Assembly: GCA_022606425.2 (NCBI GenBank)
Contig: JAHDVF020000251.1
Span: forward strand, 310,001 to 374,000
Origin: Lepidostoma basale
Lineage: Eukaryota; Arthropoda; Insecta; Trichoptera; Lepidostomatidae
Direction: 5' to 3'
DNA length: 64,000 bases
The position numbers were made by a program, and so were the translations under genes. The notes beneath the pieces are model-generated. The model saw only the letters and a program-made list of their open reading frames with translations. It ran no database searches and was not told the DNA's origin. Below, piece by piece: positions 1-11,502 of the stretch (the first letter of the stretch is position 1; each line of letters opens with the position of its first letter).

Positions 1-1956
1 GTATTGATATGACCGTACTAGTCTCTCCTTCGCCGTCTACTCCATCTTAGAATATCCTCAGCGTCACAAATATCTCTCTTATTCTGGTGTTCTACAAGCG
101 ATCGATTAATATATTAGAAATATACAATAAAATAAATGAAAATTGATATAAATATGACCAGACGAAAACATTGAGCTCCCAAAACTGATTGAAACTTAAA
201 ACATGTGGAAAAAACGTAAGAATACATATTATTAATGTTATTACGAGTATTTAAAATAATGGAAAATGTGATTTAATTTTTTCCTACCGAAAGTAAATTT
301 GATCCAAAATAATTGTATACTCATACTACAATAAGTATATTGGAGGATAACTAATATTGTTGTTTGATAATAATACTCTGCACATATGCTAATGTCTTCT
401 TCTTCTTTCTTACTGTATTTGTGATTATTTTTCCAGAGGGTTGCGCCTCCTGTTAGTGTCATGACACAAGGCAAAAAATATCATTGTTAAAAATACAATT
501 TTTCTAAAAAAACTGATGTGTTCATTCATAATAATGATGAATAAGGGGTGCTTATAGGAAGAAAAAAACAAGTCGTCAAATAATTATGCTTTTATTGAAT
601 TTTAAACGAAACATCAATCACAATAATCAATAAGTTCCTTTTATTTAGTCAAGGATTTATCACATTTATAAGTGGCAATGGATGTAAATGCGTATTTACA
701 AAATTGAAAACATTGCCTAAAAATAAACTTTTGCCACAAGAAGAAAAATTAAATATACAATGATGAACATTTAATCTCTGAAATTCATAATACTGAAGCC
801 TTTAACTCGTCATTGCCGGTAATACTAAAGGAGTAAGTCTACAACTCGGTTCATAAAGTAACAAAAGTTTTATGGGAAATTGAAACAGGATTGAGGTTTT
901 ACTGGTCCCAATACAAAACACTGCAACATCAAATATATCTTTAATTTTTATAAAATTTAAAGTGCAATCGTGAGCGTAACAAAAGGTACAATAAAATATT
1001 GTATCAAATTGCTGATATGATTTAGCGAATATGTAGGTATACAAAGTAACGCATTAAAAAGACTTTGCTTACATTGGTCTTAAATGTTAAAAGGGGTAAA
1101 GACATGTTAGGCACAGAATGGCTAAGGCAGTTCAAGCAGTATTTTATTGGGTAGTTTATATATTAAGTACTTTTACACATTGTTACTTAAATGTAAATAA
1201 TCAACTACACATACATAGGTACTCGAAAACATCATATTTAACAAATATAAAACAAAATTCAAATAACTCTTGAATGACTGTAATTTGTGGAAAACTTAAA
1301 ATAAATATTATGTAGGCAATCTAATTTTTATAAATACTTTATACAAAAAATTATGGGCACCGCAGAAAATTTCCATAGAACTATGAAGTATAATTTATTT
1401 TGAAACTGCATTATTTTATATGGATATTTTCAACATTTATATTGAAATACCTTAGAAACATATGAAATTAATAATCCTACAATATTGATAATTAAGACAA
1501 AAGCAGGCCCTAAGACTACATAACATTTATCTTAAGGTGTGAAATACTCGTAAAAAAATGTATATCTATAGTGCAGTTTTCGTGTGGTGTCTACAAAAGG
1601 GCCTTAAGAATCTGTAGGAATCCGCCTAGCCAAGAGGTACAAGTATTTTTAATTCAGTCAAATAAAACGCCTGAAAATGAAAACTGTACAAACGCAGATA
1701 AATCCAAAGAACATTACCATTCAATAATTTATTTGGTTATTAACGCTACACGAAAAGTACCTGCATAACAATGGCTTTTTGGTTAAAGACTAAATAAGAA
1801 AACGAACGCATCGTTAAACATATTGGACATCAATTAACATAATTGGTGCTTTTGCCATTACCTACACATTAAACGCTTACATATTGCTTCATACTTTTAG
1901 AATGCACATTATCACAATTTTCAAAATTTAAAATACATTGTTAAACAACTATATTT
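1..1956. other. AT-rich flank, no gene seen
   Basis: No ORF of recognisable family, no inverted-repeat element and no LINE tail was found in this stretch. Part of it lies downstream of the minus-strand PPxY gene and may contain its 3' untranslated region if the first polyadenylation signal is not used. Confidence 0.5.
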
Positions 1957-1962
1957 TTTATT
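1957..1962 (-). terminator. Candidate polyadenylation signal (AATAAA) of the PPxY gene
   Basis: Reading the minus strand, this is the first AATAAA after the stop codon at 2075-2077, about 113 bases downstream. Its position fits a short 3' untranslated region. In AT-rich DNA such hexamers also occur by chance, so only transcript data would settle it. Confidence 0.35.
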
Positions 1963-2074
1963 CTTAACCCTAACATTTTAAGTATTGATGATTAAGTATG
2001 GATCTAAAACATCGAGATATGTTAAAATGTAAGATTTGTATTCAGATTCTCATTAGATCCGAGTCGGTGGACGT

Positions 2075-2437
2075 TCATCTGACCGCTCTCACTTGTCTGT
2101 AGGGCGGAGGGGGGGTTTTGGGGATCTGTGGAGTCTGCGGCTCGACAACAACGGCCTCCAGCTGCCCGGGGATGGTCTCCCGGGAGCCACTGGCGATAGG
2201 TGTGAGGAGGACGTTGAGAGCCGCAGCGGAGAGCATGTGTGAGTTGGTGCTGGTGTGGTGTACGCTAGCGTGGCTGCCGCCTCTGGCAAGATGTGTGCGT
2301 GGCAGTTGCCCAGGATGCAGTTTGATGGCATCGTCGTATGTGGGCGGTGCACCGGCCACCGAGTCGTAATCTGGTGGCTTCTGCTGCATCACTTCGTCGT
2401 CTGAGGGAACTGAGATCACGTGGATTGGGTCGTCAAT
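2075..2437 (-). CDS. PPxY-motif membrane protein, last coding exon (cytoplasmic tail)
   Basis: This exon codes for residues 76-195 of a predicted 195-residue protein whose first coding exon is 5020-5244. A pyrimidine-rich acceptor (TTTTTTCTTTCCAG) precedes ATTGACGACC, and the intron phase is 0, so the two exons join without a frame change. The tail has no membrane segment. It carries three PPxY motifs: PPDY (about residues 96-99), PPTY (106-109) and PPPY (185-188, near the C-terminus), with acidic residues next to the first two. PPxY motifs are known ligands of WW domains such as those in NEDD4-family ubiquitin ligases, so a membrane adaptor or a ubiquitination target is plausible. The exon is GC-rich compared with its surroundings, as expected for constrained coding DNA. 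I do not recognise the gene; TMEM51-like or other WW-binding two-pass proteins are candidates only. Confidence 0.7.
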   Translation of the reverse strand: MDDPIHVISVPSDDEVMQQKPPDYDSVAGAPPTYDDAIKLHPGQLPRTHLARGGSHASVHHTSTNSHMLSAAALNVLLTPIASGSRETIPGQLEAVVVEPQTPQIPKTPPPPYRQVRAVR

Positions 2438-3237
2438 CTGGAAAGAAAAAATATATTTAATATGATTTTTTTTAAATTTAAGAATTACTCTTTTGACATG
2501 GAACACTCCCATGTAAACGTGTAAAATAAATAAATAAATAATAATATAGGAACTAATACATCCCAACTCTTTGAGAATATTTATATCGCATATTTGTAAA
2601 TTTGATCAGATTCTTCTATTAGAAAATAATATGAACAAATTGCAGTAAAAATACATTTTATTAAATAATTTATTATTTACTGGTTTCTTGCAATTTAGAA
2701 TAATATATTTAATCTTTCTTTTTCTACATTGCATAGGTACTTGTATACGTGGATATAACAAAAAAAACGTAGTTCCCTTTTCTTCTGCAACAGTTAAAAG
2801 ATACAGTTGTATATACATAATTTTTATGTAGAAATATTAAAAAAATAATTTTTGGGATACTTCTTAAAAAGTTCGTAAATATTTCGATTGTTTCGCGTTC
2901 TTAAACATTGCACGAAAACACGAACATAAATGTATGCTCTGCAGTTCACTGACTTTTGGACCATAAATGTTTTCAAATCATTCGCCCGTAAATTCCCCCG
3001 CGCGTTTAGAACAATGGTCACGTGCTCGCTAACCCCTTCTGACTTGAATTAAGGTATTTGACGATAACAGTCATATCTGACAATTTAAATCTACTAAATG
3101 AATAACACATTATTTTATTTAACGCTGTATGTTCGTTCGTTATACGTATAGTTCAATAGAAACCTATTACGAGTCATAGGGTCGCCATCCCTATTGCCAT
3201 GGAAAGAGGAGTTTAGAAGGTTTCTTAAATTTATTTA

Positions 3238-3574
3238 GGACGCATTCATCTGCCTTAGATTCCTTTCATATTTCGTTGTTCTGTATTCTCTCATGTTATA
3301 CATCGTTTTCTCGCTCATTTTTCTCACCAACCTCATTCTATGACACTTATCATACTTTCATCCCTTTTCTGCCAGCTCCAAGTTTCACTTCAATACTAAG
3401 AGTTAGCACTAGAACTCCATTATGCACTGTCATATTTGCTTCAGTCGATATATTTCTATATGCAGTGATGATTTTGAAGGCACCATTTGTTTCGTTTCTG
3501 GCACCAAACCATCTTTCGATGTCTTTCTTCATTTTTTCGTCTTTCGTAAACCTGCTTCCCAGATAGATACGAGT
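3238..3574 (-). mobile_element. LINE-A fragment (RTE-like reverse transcriptase C-terminal part)
   Basis: The minus-strand translation resembles the region just after the reverse transcriptase core of RTE-like LINEs: IYLGSRFTKDEK, then RDIERWFGARN-like residues and VHNGVLVLTL. It reaches further 5' than most other LINE-A copies here. Frameshifts break it and no full element is present. Confidence 0.65.
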
Positions 3575-3639
3575 ATATCTTCTTACATATGATAGCGTGT
3601 TAAATTCTAATATAATAAGTAAATACAAAAGAAAGAGTC

Positions 3640-3757
3640 ATTAAGATAGTCTGGACACGTGGAAATAATGAATGAAAAATGACAAAGAAGGTACATGTTA
3701 ACGACAAAAACGGAACAAGAAATAGAGGAAGACAGACGAAAACGTGGCACGATCTAA
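3640..3757 (+). mobile_element. LINE-A fragment
   Basis: Plus-strand residues resemble the near-C-terminal block of LINE-A, ending in RNRGRQTKTWHDLI-like sequence. It runs into the (TAAC)n tail of the opposite-strand copy at 3768, so the two LINE-A pieces meet tail to tail. Confidence 0.6.
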
Positions 3758-3767
3758 TAACTAAATT

Positions 3768-4247
3768 AACTAACTAACTAACTAACCATCACGCCATTTC
3801 TCTGCAGGGGTAGGCAGAGAGGATGGATCGCCACAATGCTCTGTCCTGGCATACCTCTTGGGCTTCCTCTACATGCATACATTGTACCGTGCACGCACGT
3901 CGATTATTCCGACTTCGAATGTGACCGCCTTTTAGTAATTGATTAATTTAGTCATGCCATGTTTTCCTCGGTCGTCCTCGGCTTCTTTTTCCACTCACGC
4001 TCCTTGTGTACAACTTTTTAACCATTCTACTCTCATCCATTCGTTCCATATGTCCAAACCATCTCAGGAATCCTTTTTTAATTTTATCCATGATGCAGTC
4101 ATCTGCCTTACATTTCTTTCTTATTTCATCGTTCGGTATTCTATCATACAACGTTTTCTCGCACACTCTTCTTAGTGATCTCATTTATACTGCTTTCATC
4201 CTTCTTTTGCCGGGCTCCAAGCTTCACTTCCATACATCGATCGAATA
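3768..4247 (-). mobile_element. LINE-A 3' fragment with (GTTA)n tail
   Basis: The minus-strand reading shows MRSLRRVCEKTLYDRI, then KGFLRWFGHMERMDE and RSRGRPRKTWHD, the C-terminal blocks typical of this family. The element 3' end is at 3768, where the repeated GTTA tail begins. Confidence 0.75.
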
Positions 4248-5019
4248 AATCGATCGAATAAATCAAGTATTAAATTTCGACCACGTGATGAGTCGGAGAA
4301 ATCGACGTGTGTGCGTGCATGACACAATGTATGAATGTTTAAATTAGTTTGTCGTTCCAATCAACCTGCCTACTCGTTCAGAGAGAAGGCGTGAAGGTTA
4401 GTTAGTTATGTTAATGCCTTAAATTTTTTATTACGGGAAAAATGGGTTATCCCTGTCCAGTATAGTCCATCCACTACGGGAAGATCGTTTGTAATAGTAT
4501 GAGTGACAGTGTGTTTATGAGACTCCAGGCGGTATTTATTTTTATGATTGGAAAACCAAAAAATATTTCAATCATAAATTCAAACATTGAAATAACTGAA
4601 TATGTTATTTTTATTAACAAAATTGCTATCGGCTTAATTGTAATGATTATAAAAAGTAAGTTCATAAAAATCATAATTTGTTTATTGATTTTTCCTTAGA
4701 AAAGCGACTAAGGGTGAGACTAATATTAATATTGATACTTTTTGGGTATTTTCCATAATTGACTCCAATTACAATAATTGATCTTTGTCTTAATCTGTTG
4801 CGATTAATCAATAATAAAATGCTATTTTAAAAACACTCCTGCAAAACGAGTATTTTTCGAATCACCGAGTACATGAGCAGCCAAAAGCGTACGCTCCGCC
4901 TCGCGTCTCGAAACGCACTGACCGTTTGACGCATTGGACCCGACAACCAATCAGATTCCAAGAAAGACTACCATACTAACACATAAGTAACAGCTCTTCG
5001 GTTTGCGAATCAATTATAC

Positions 5020-5244
5020 CTGGTGCGACTGGGGCGGCTGCCTGGGCGCGGGCGCCTGCAGCCAGCAGCACATGGCGGCGCAGATGAGCAGGGCTCCGGC
5101 GATGATGCAGGCCACGCCGATGTAGCGCACGGGCTCCACGTAGTTCTCCGCCAGGCCGAGCCAGTTGATGAGCGCCCCGATGCACAGCAGCACCATGCCG
5201 TAGCGGTACGGCCGCTGCGATTGGCGGCTTTCGTCTAGTGACAT
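5020..5244 (-). CDS. PPxY-motif membrane protein, first coding exon (two membrane segments)
   Basis: This exon codes for residues 1-75. The start is the ATG at 5244 (MSLDESRQSQ): a strong acceptor (TTGGTTGTTTCAG) ends just two bases upstream at 5247, so the coding exon begins at about 5246 and an untranslated upstream exon is expected. An in-frame ATG 15 bases further upstream would lie in the intron and is rejected. Two hydrophobic segments are visible, about residues 15-31 and 38-62, separated by a short acidic loop; the second ends in a cysteine pair (MCCWL). The exon ends CACCAG|GTATAA, a usable donor, and continues in phase at 2437. The product is most simply a two-pass membrane protein with a long proline-rich C-terminal tail. 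GC content is high compared with the neighbouring DNA. Function unknown. Confidence 0.7.
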
Positions 5245-5374
5245 TGCTGAAACAACCAAACAACAGTACGTCAGTTAAATTTATAAACATTTTTTTGTCG
5301 TTTCGTCATGGCTGCACAACATTAAAGACAACTGGAATAAAAGGAGCGTCGAGGAGTTATTACGGGGGGCGTAA

Positions 5375-6060
5375 GTCAAAGACCTATGTATGGAGTATCT
5401 TGATGTACGGCTGCGAGACATGGCGCCTATCCGAAAGAGATAAACGGAGACTAGAGGCTTTTGAGATGTGGTCCTATAGAAGACTATAAGGAATTTCCGC
5501 CTGCAATATGCTTCCTGCACGCCTCAGATGCATTGACAATCCGACAGACTTTAAATCTCGGCTAAAAACCAACCTTTTCAAGATATCCCATAAAATGTAA
5601 GCAAAGGTTATCTGATTGCTGGTGTCACATGCAGCTCTCATGACTAAAAGCACTGTCAAAGCGCCCTTGAGGTGAGCTATTCACGAAAACGGCGCTATAC
5701 AAATCAGCCTAATTATTATTATTCCTGGAGAGGCCACATTACAAATGAGGAGGTTCTCCAAAGAATCGAAGGAGGAAGGCACCTGCTCAGGACCTTGTCC
5801 GAAAGGCGTGCAAGATGGATCGGCCATGTAATACGACAAGAAGGCCTCTTGCATGCCCCATAATGGAGGGTATGACCGAGGGGACAAACTCTAGGGGACG
5901 CCCACGCCGAGAGTACCTGGAGGACCTGTTGGTGGACGTGCGCTGCTCATCATATGCAGATTTCAAAAGAGCGGCACAAGACAGGGAAGAATGGAAGAGA
6001 AGAATATAGGAAATTGTTGCAAACCAATCCCAGGATTGAAACCAGAGAGAGATAAGTCAA
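5375..6060 (+). mobile_element. LINE-B 3' fragment, split by a nested insertion
   Basis: Plus-strand residues YGCETWRLSERDKRR and LEAFEMWSYRR at 5400-5489, then RRARWIGHVIRQEGLLHA and SRGRPRREYLEDLL at 5790-6000, are colinear with the intact-order copy at 47785-48245. Both are C-terminal parts of an RTE-like LINE. Sequence 5499-5721 is foreign and interrupts it. The end carries the CAAACCAATCCCAGGATTG block seen at other LINE-B ends. Confidence 0.7.
5499..5721 (+). mobile_element. LINE-C (CR1/L2-like) 3' end inserted in LINE-B
   Basis: The segment matches 12415-12750 and 14868-15195, including GCGCCCTTGAGGTGAGCTAT and the ATT-repeat tail typical of CR1/L2-type LINEs. It is flanked by TTCC at 5495-5498 and 5722-5725, a likely 4-bp target-site duplication, because the uninterrupted LINE-B copy at 47900 has a single TTCC at this point. 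Confidence 0.7.
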
Positions 6061-6844
6061 AGTAGTGATTGCCAAAACCGTTGAAACCTGATATGGCATA
6101 AGAAGAATCATGGTATATACTTGTTGCAACCCGTGAAATATTCACGGAAGTAAAGATTTCTACACTTCAAAATCTTGGTTCACTGTATAATCGTAATCAG
6201 TAATAAGTTTTAACTTTTAAAGTAAATATTTCTTTTTCATCCACATTAAAAATTTCACAATTAACAGCACCGAATCATTCTCCTTTTGTTTTCTACACTA
6301 TTGTCATACAACAATAATCAAAACAAATTTCAAAATAATCCAGAAACGTTCCTGGGCATGGGCATCGTTTGCATTTCGAATTATTTTCTGGGAGAATTGA
6401 AGTACAATGTAATCCTCTCTCGCTCTCTTGTATTCAAAATATTTTCGTACTTTTTCTTGATGACATTCGGGTTTTGCCTATTTATATTATGATATACTTA
6501 TATTCCACTGTTTTTTTTATTAGTCCATAAGAAGGCAGCGAATTGCCGAAACTGGCTTCTACAAAGCGTTCAGAATAACCGTATGCTAAAGAAATATAAC
6601 CATTAAACAAATAATAGTTTTCTAAAATATAATACCATGTCAGGTGAAGTTATTATCATCTTTTTTATTTCCAATATGGTTTCAATGTTGCATGGCGAGT
6701 TAAAGCTTGGTGAACAGATTTTTCTGTTTGTACATAAACAAACATTACGCGTAAACGTGTTTCATTCAATTTAATGTGATAACATCTGGTTAATGTTTAT
6801 ATTACATATTGAGGTGTATTATAAATCAGATATATTTCTTAAGC

Positions 6845-6915
6845 TTCAATCCTAGGGATTGGTTTGCAGCAACACATCTTCGCTGGTTCTTGGGATGCCA
6901 CTTGGGGCTTTTTAT
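6845..6915 (-). repeat. LINE-B 3'-end-related fragment
   Basis: On the minus strand the order is CCCAAGTGGCATCCCAAGAA, GAAGATGTGTTGCTGC, then CAAACCAATCCC. The last part matches the end of LINE-B. Related pieces lie at 17690, 45550 and 56300. Confidence 0.55.
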
Positions 6916-7564
6916 TTTATTATTATATGTATTTATTTAATAAAGTTATAAAAAAATACAGGAACATTTTACAGCTTATACAACAATATTTTATAAACAA
7001 TTAATTAATAATATAAAAATTGCAAATGAGAAAAACAACAAATACATTAAATATCGGTAGGGGAAGGGGGGGCTAGTTGTTACGGGGGCAAGTTGTTACA
7101 TTCTAAATAACTCCCCCACCACTAGGTTCTGTGGCGTATGTGTCGCATAGTATGTCCAGGTATTGTGTCCGCGGTGCTCGACGGAACGTCGCTCTTGCCA
7201 GTCGTGCGTAATTCAAATAAACTCGATTATAGTGCATTTCGTATCTGAAAGTAACTTTCGTTGACTGATTTTGAAGTTTAATTTTTCACTAACTATAAGA
7301 GGTAAGTTGATTCTAAGTAAATTGGTAAAACTCTACATGTCTCTGCTTACATTCAGATAATATATCGAAATAATAACACTTTCCGTGTTAATGTTATAGC
7401 AATTTGTTTTCATTTTGGGTCAGGGGGGCTAGTTGTTACAACGATGGGGGGGCAAGTTGTTACAGTAACAACTAGCCCTACTACGTTTCCCTTTAACTTC
7501 AAATAGCATATTTATATAAAATTATTAAACTATTTATTATTATTGTTCTAGATTTTATGTAACA

Positions 7565-7840
7565 ATGGTACGGACATATAAAAATAAACAATAGAGGTAA
7601 AATTTCCGAGGAGACCTACAAAGAGCAGCTAAAGAAGTAACAGAAAAAAATATATCTATTCGAAGAGCTGCCGAAGCATACAAAGTAAATTTTATGACAT
7701 TACATCGTTACATAAAACGTCAAGAGAATGGCCCAACCACATCTAACTTAGTGGGCTACAACAAGCCTCGGAAAATATTTTCTGTCGATCAGGAAAAGGA
7801 GCTTACATTATATTTATATAGATACTATATGGCCATATAA
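7565..7840 (+). pseudogene. Pogo-like transposase N-terminal fragment (psq-type HTH)
   Basis: Translation from the ATG at 7565 begins MVRTYKNKQ and stops; a shift in frame then gives RAAKEVTEKNISIRRAA, a helix-turn-helix of the pipsqueak/pogo DNA-binding type, followed by FMTLHRYIKRQE, a GYNKPRKIFS motif and QEKELTLYLYR. These blocks normally precede the DDE nuclease. Here the reading frame ends at about 7840 and the nuclease is absent, so this cannot be an active transposase. Confidence 0.65.
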
Positions 7841-8001
7841 TCGAGATGTCTTTTCAGAGGAAGACTTCGAGCCTTCCGCAATTACCGATCGTCCAATGCC
7901 TGAGAACGTTAGCACTAAAAGTGTATCAATAGATAATACCAACGAAACCATGGCAGAATCCGTTTCTGTGGTCAATGAACCACATTCATCTTCTCCTTTA
8001 T
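7826..8001 (+). pseudogene. Pogo-like transposase, post-catalytic fragment
   Basis: In another frame from about 7829, WPYNRDVFSEEDF then EPSAITDRPMPE resembles the block that follows the DDE domain in insect pogo-like proteins. The junction with the N-terminal fragment at about 7826-7840 marks the internal deletion. A stop follows at about 7999-8001. Confidence 0.55.
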
Positions 8002-8348
8002 AACCTGCAACTTCCAGTTGTGAAGCTCTACCTCAAAATCAAGAGAACAATTATCTATTTTCACGGAACCACAGCCATCAACAAGTGGCATCAATAAAAT
8101 ACAGCATACCACGCCTGAACAAATAATGCCATATCCCAAATCTGGACCAAGAAAGGGAGTTAATTATTCCAGAAGAAAAATTTAATCAGCAATATTGACT
8201 GACACTCCGGTTAAGAACCAAATCGAACCGGAAAAGAGCTCGAGAAAACAAAAACAGGCCGTTTAATCAAATACAAAAAACATTTCGATGTGTGCATTTA
8301 AAAATAAAAAAACAGTAGAAGAAACTGAAGTAGAAGCAAGTACTGGAT

Positions 8349-8540
8349 TCTTCTTCCGACTCGGAACATGAAGAATGTCTGTGTTTGGTATGTATGGAGA
8401 GTTTTGATTGCTCCAAACCTGGACGGGAATGGATCCATTGCACCGCATGCAATAAATGGGCTCACATTTCCTGCATTCATGGCGATAAAGTTAATTTTAG
8501 ATGCCAAAATTGTGATTCGGACATAGATTTAAGTGATTAA
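8349..8540 (+). pseudogene. C-terminal PHD-like zinc-finger fragment of the pogo element
   Basis: The frame SSSDSEHEECLCLVCMESF, WIHCTACNKWAHISC and FRCQNCDSD ends in TAA at 8538-8540. The spacing of CxxC, HCxxC, WAHxxC and CxxC is that of a PHD-type zinc finger, a common C-terminal addition in insect pogo-like transposases. It is frameshifted from upstream sequence. Confidence 0.6.
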
Positions 8541-8872
8541 ATATTCAAAAATTAAATTTTACATGTTATTATATATATTTTACATATTATTGTTAACAAT
8601 TACATACATGTTTGATTTTTGTTTTAGTTCGTAACAACATGCCCCCACCTTGTAACAACTTGCCCCCCCGTGGGGCACATTGTTACACTTTGATTTTTTT
8701 TTTTATAAATGCTATAATTATTTTTGTGGACTTTCTATGAACACATGTAAATTGTTTTATTATATTTTAATACATGTACTTTAAGATATAATCAATATGA
8801 TGTCTCTCAAAATAAACAGTTATCAGATATTCAACTTTTAATTTTTTTGTAACAACTAGCCCCCCCTTCCCC

Positions 8873-9953
8873 TACTTATTGAAAGCATTTTCGACTAAAG
8901 ATCGTGACAGAACAGGCATCTCTTACCTCATTTGACAATTCGTATATAATTTAAATCCTCTATAAAAAACACTTTTCCCTGCACTTTCAAGTCTAGGTCT
9001 CCGGAGCCGGAATCTATCACGACCTCTCGTAAAATAGTCATGTATTTCATAACTATATGCTACATTTCTAGTTAGATATGCAGGCACCATATAACTCTTA
9101 ATTTTCTAAACAAAAAATCAAAGTGTTATAAAGAACTAGTTTTCTTGAATTATTTTATTTTTATTTTCTTATCATTGTTGAAATCCTACTATATCTAAAT
9201 ACAACCAAGTATAGCCCTCATTCATTTACTCTGTAAAACCTGTAGTTTATCAATATCTCTTATTTGCTAAAAACAATACAGAAACACAATAATTAAAGTG
9301 AGGCAATATTAAAGCATTACAGACCAGCTTTCTACTATTTATATCCATTTTATATCTGATTCTAAACAAGAAACCGATCTTTTTACCATTTTTTTTTAAT
9401 TGCTTAAAATTTAATTCCCGCCGAATATAATACCCAGATACTTGATATTATTTACCACTTCTATTAATTCATCGTTAATTTTCAGTATATTGTAAGTTTT
9501 ACTTTATTTCCCACAATCTAATTTAATTTTAATTTATTCGAATACTAATAATATATATACACACAAATAATATTTTTTTATATATTGTTTCTCGTGTGTG
9601 TATTACTTTTTTGCTACAATAGAAATATTCACTTTACTCGGAAATATTCCTTAACTTGAATAATTCACGTGTAATGCGTGATTTATGAGTGGAAAGTTTT
9701 CCCTACTGACTGAGTACTAATCCATTTCAGGAGATTAGAACTCTATTGGAAGATAAAAAAATTCCGCTTGAATAACCTCATTTATCATATTATATATACC
9801 TATTGTAGTTTAGGTTATAATAAAATGCACATTCATAAAAAATTCCATAACCTCATAAGTCATGATGTCATATTATAGATAGTTTCATAGATATTAGTCA
9901 CAATTGTGGTTTATCTTTTTACATTATTTATAGAAGTATTTCAGGAAAAAACA
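8873..9953. other. AT-rich interval, nothing recognised
   Basis: No gene-like reading frame, terminal inverted repeat or LINE tail was found. Confidence 0.4.
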
Positions 9954-10008
9954 GGGTGGCTTCTTTCTGCCTACCCCTTCGGAGAAACGGCGTGATGGTT
10001 AGTTAGTT
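9954..10008 (+). mobile_element. LINE-A extreme 3' end
   Basis: Only the last block is present: TTTCTGCCTACCCCTTCGG, then AAACGGCGTGATGG and TTAGTTAG. It is a severely 5'-truncated copy. Confidence 0.7.
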
Positions 10009-11072
10009 TTAGATATTAGTATGTAAATATTACATATTTACAAAGACGGCATCAATATTGAAAACGTTAATGTTTATATATTGTATAATATAACATATAT
10101 ATTTTATTACAATATATGTCTTCATCTTTAACCAACAGTTCAACATATTATTTAAAAAAAAAGGAAAGTTTTAATGCCAACAATAAGTATGAAAACAAGT
10201 TAATCTAGAAGAATTGCACGCAACGAGATAAAGATATGTCAAATCAAATAAAAACTTTGAGTGAAAATTTAATGACCCGACAACGAAAAAAATATTATAG
10301 ATAGGCTAGCTAAATATTGACTTAAAGACTAAAAAATAACGAACCTAAATCAGGTAAATTTATATACACTATCAGCATTGAAATGGAAAATACGTACAAA
10401 AAAAAACAAGTGAAATTTTTGACGCATTTTTTTATGAGAGCTATTTTAACGTTGTTTTCCGACAAAGAAAAATAAATATAATTCTAGGTTTCTACGTTTT
10501 TCTAAATCAATAATTAGAGTAATTGGCAAAATACTTAACAGTTTTCCTGCTCTACACACTGATAATTAAACAAGTCAACAATTGACGCAGCATTGTTTAA
10601 CAAGAAAAACGCGTTAGGGTTTTACGTATAATTAAAAGGCACATACAAAATATTTATAATCACTTCATTTGTGACATGACATTAAATTTCGAGGCAAGTT
10701 GCAGAAGAACCTGAATTTTGGTGTTCAAAATTAGAACCATTACGAAAAATTTAATGCGAGTGTGTGTAGGTACCTATACCGTCTAAGTAGGTACCTACTT
10801 CAAATTTCTATGGTATTTTAATCTTTCTTCAAAGCATACATTTTCTTTGCTTCATCTAAAAGTAACCAATGACCAGGTAAACATACTCAGAATTTGAAAA
10901 ATAACAGGGATTAGTTTTAATTTAATAAAAAAAGTGATAACAATATGTGCCAAGGTGGATTATCGTCTGCGGGATATGATAAACGATTTGGATGATCGTA
11001 AAATTAATTTTAGACATTTATTGAATTTTTCTATGATTACAAATTGTATTACAAATATCTTACTTCGTTTAA
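10009..11072. other. AT-rich interval, nothing recognised
   Basis: A 94-codon frame at 10934 resembles no known family and runs across a possible transposon boundary at 11073, so it is not called as a gene. Confidence 0.4.
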
Positions 11073-11502
11073 TCTATATAAATAAAAGGCGATCTTCCGG
11101 GTGTGTGTCGACTATTTCTGAGGTTATTCCTGAGCTGATCCTTCTGTATCTTGGGGAATGGACTAATTGGAATTTAGCGGTCGTCATAGGCATATTTTCG
11201 TTATTAATCGAGCTCTAATTAACTTTATAAATTAATCAATTAATTGAAAATTTTCGTAGTGCAAACGAATATAGACCTTAATGTTCGTATCACCTGAGTA
11301 TCAATCTTTTGAGTCTATATTCGTTTGACACGGTCTGGAGAGAATTCAGTCTCCATGTAATTTTGTGTAGTGGCAACAATGTGTTTTGCTTTCTGACAGT
11401 CCAATATATTGCGTTTTACTTTGGGATGTATAATACTTAATACGTTTTGCTTATTACGTACTAAAATAATTGGTTGTTTAATTGGTACAGTATATTTTAT
11501 TG

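Larger units (their letters stand above)
2438..5019 (-). other. Intron of the PPxY gene, with LINE fragments
   Basis: The 2.6-kb interval has GT at the donor side and AG at the acceptor side on the minus strand. It contains three LINE-A fragments (3238-3574, 3640-3757, 3768-4247). The rest is AT-rich with no feature recognised. Confidence 0.6.
7060..8872 (+). mobile_element. Pogo-type DNA transposon, internally deleted
   Basis: The ends are exact 24-bp inverted repeats starting GGGGAAGGGGGGGCTAGT, flanked by TA at 7058-7059 and 8873-8874, the target duplication of Tc1/mariner/pogo elements. Inside, fragments of a pogo-like transposase occur in order: an N-terminal helix-turn-helix, then directly a C-terminal FSEEDFEPS block and a PHD-like zinc finger. 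The DDE catalytic region is missing. Extra copies of the GGGGCAAGTTGTTAC and CTAGTTGTTAC words sit inside both ends. Confidence 0.75.

Noticed and set aside
802..1044. 80-codon minus-strand frame
   Set aside because: AT-rich and without recognised motifs; no splice or start context.
2118..2369. Plus-strand 83-codon frame opposite the PPxY exon
   Set aside because: It is the antisense shadow of the GC-rich coding exon and shows no domain of its own.
10760..10800. TAGGTACCTAC-type cluster as a regulatory palindrome
   Set aside because: Such words are common in lepidopteran-like AT-rich DNA and nothing ties this one to a gene.
10934..11218. 94-codon plus-strand frame
   Set aside because: No family resemblance, low complexity, and it crosses a likely transposon boundary at 11073.
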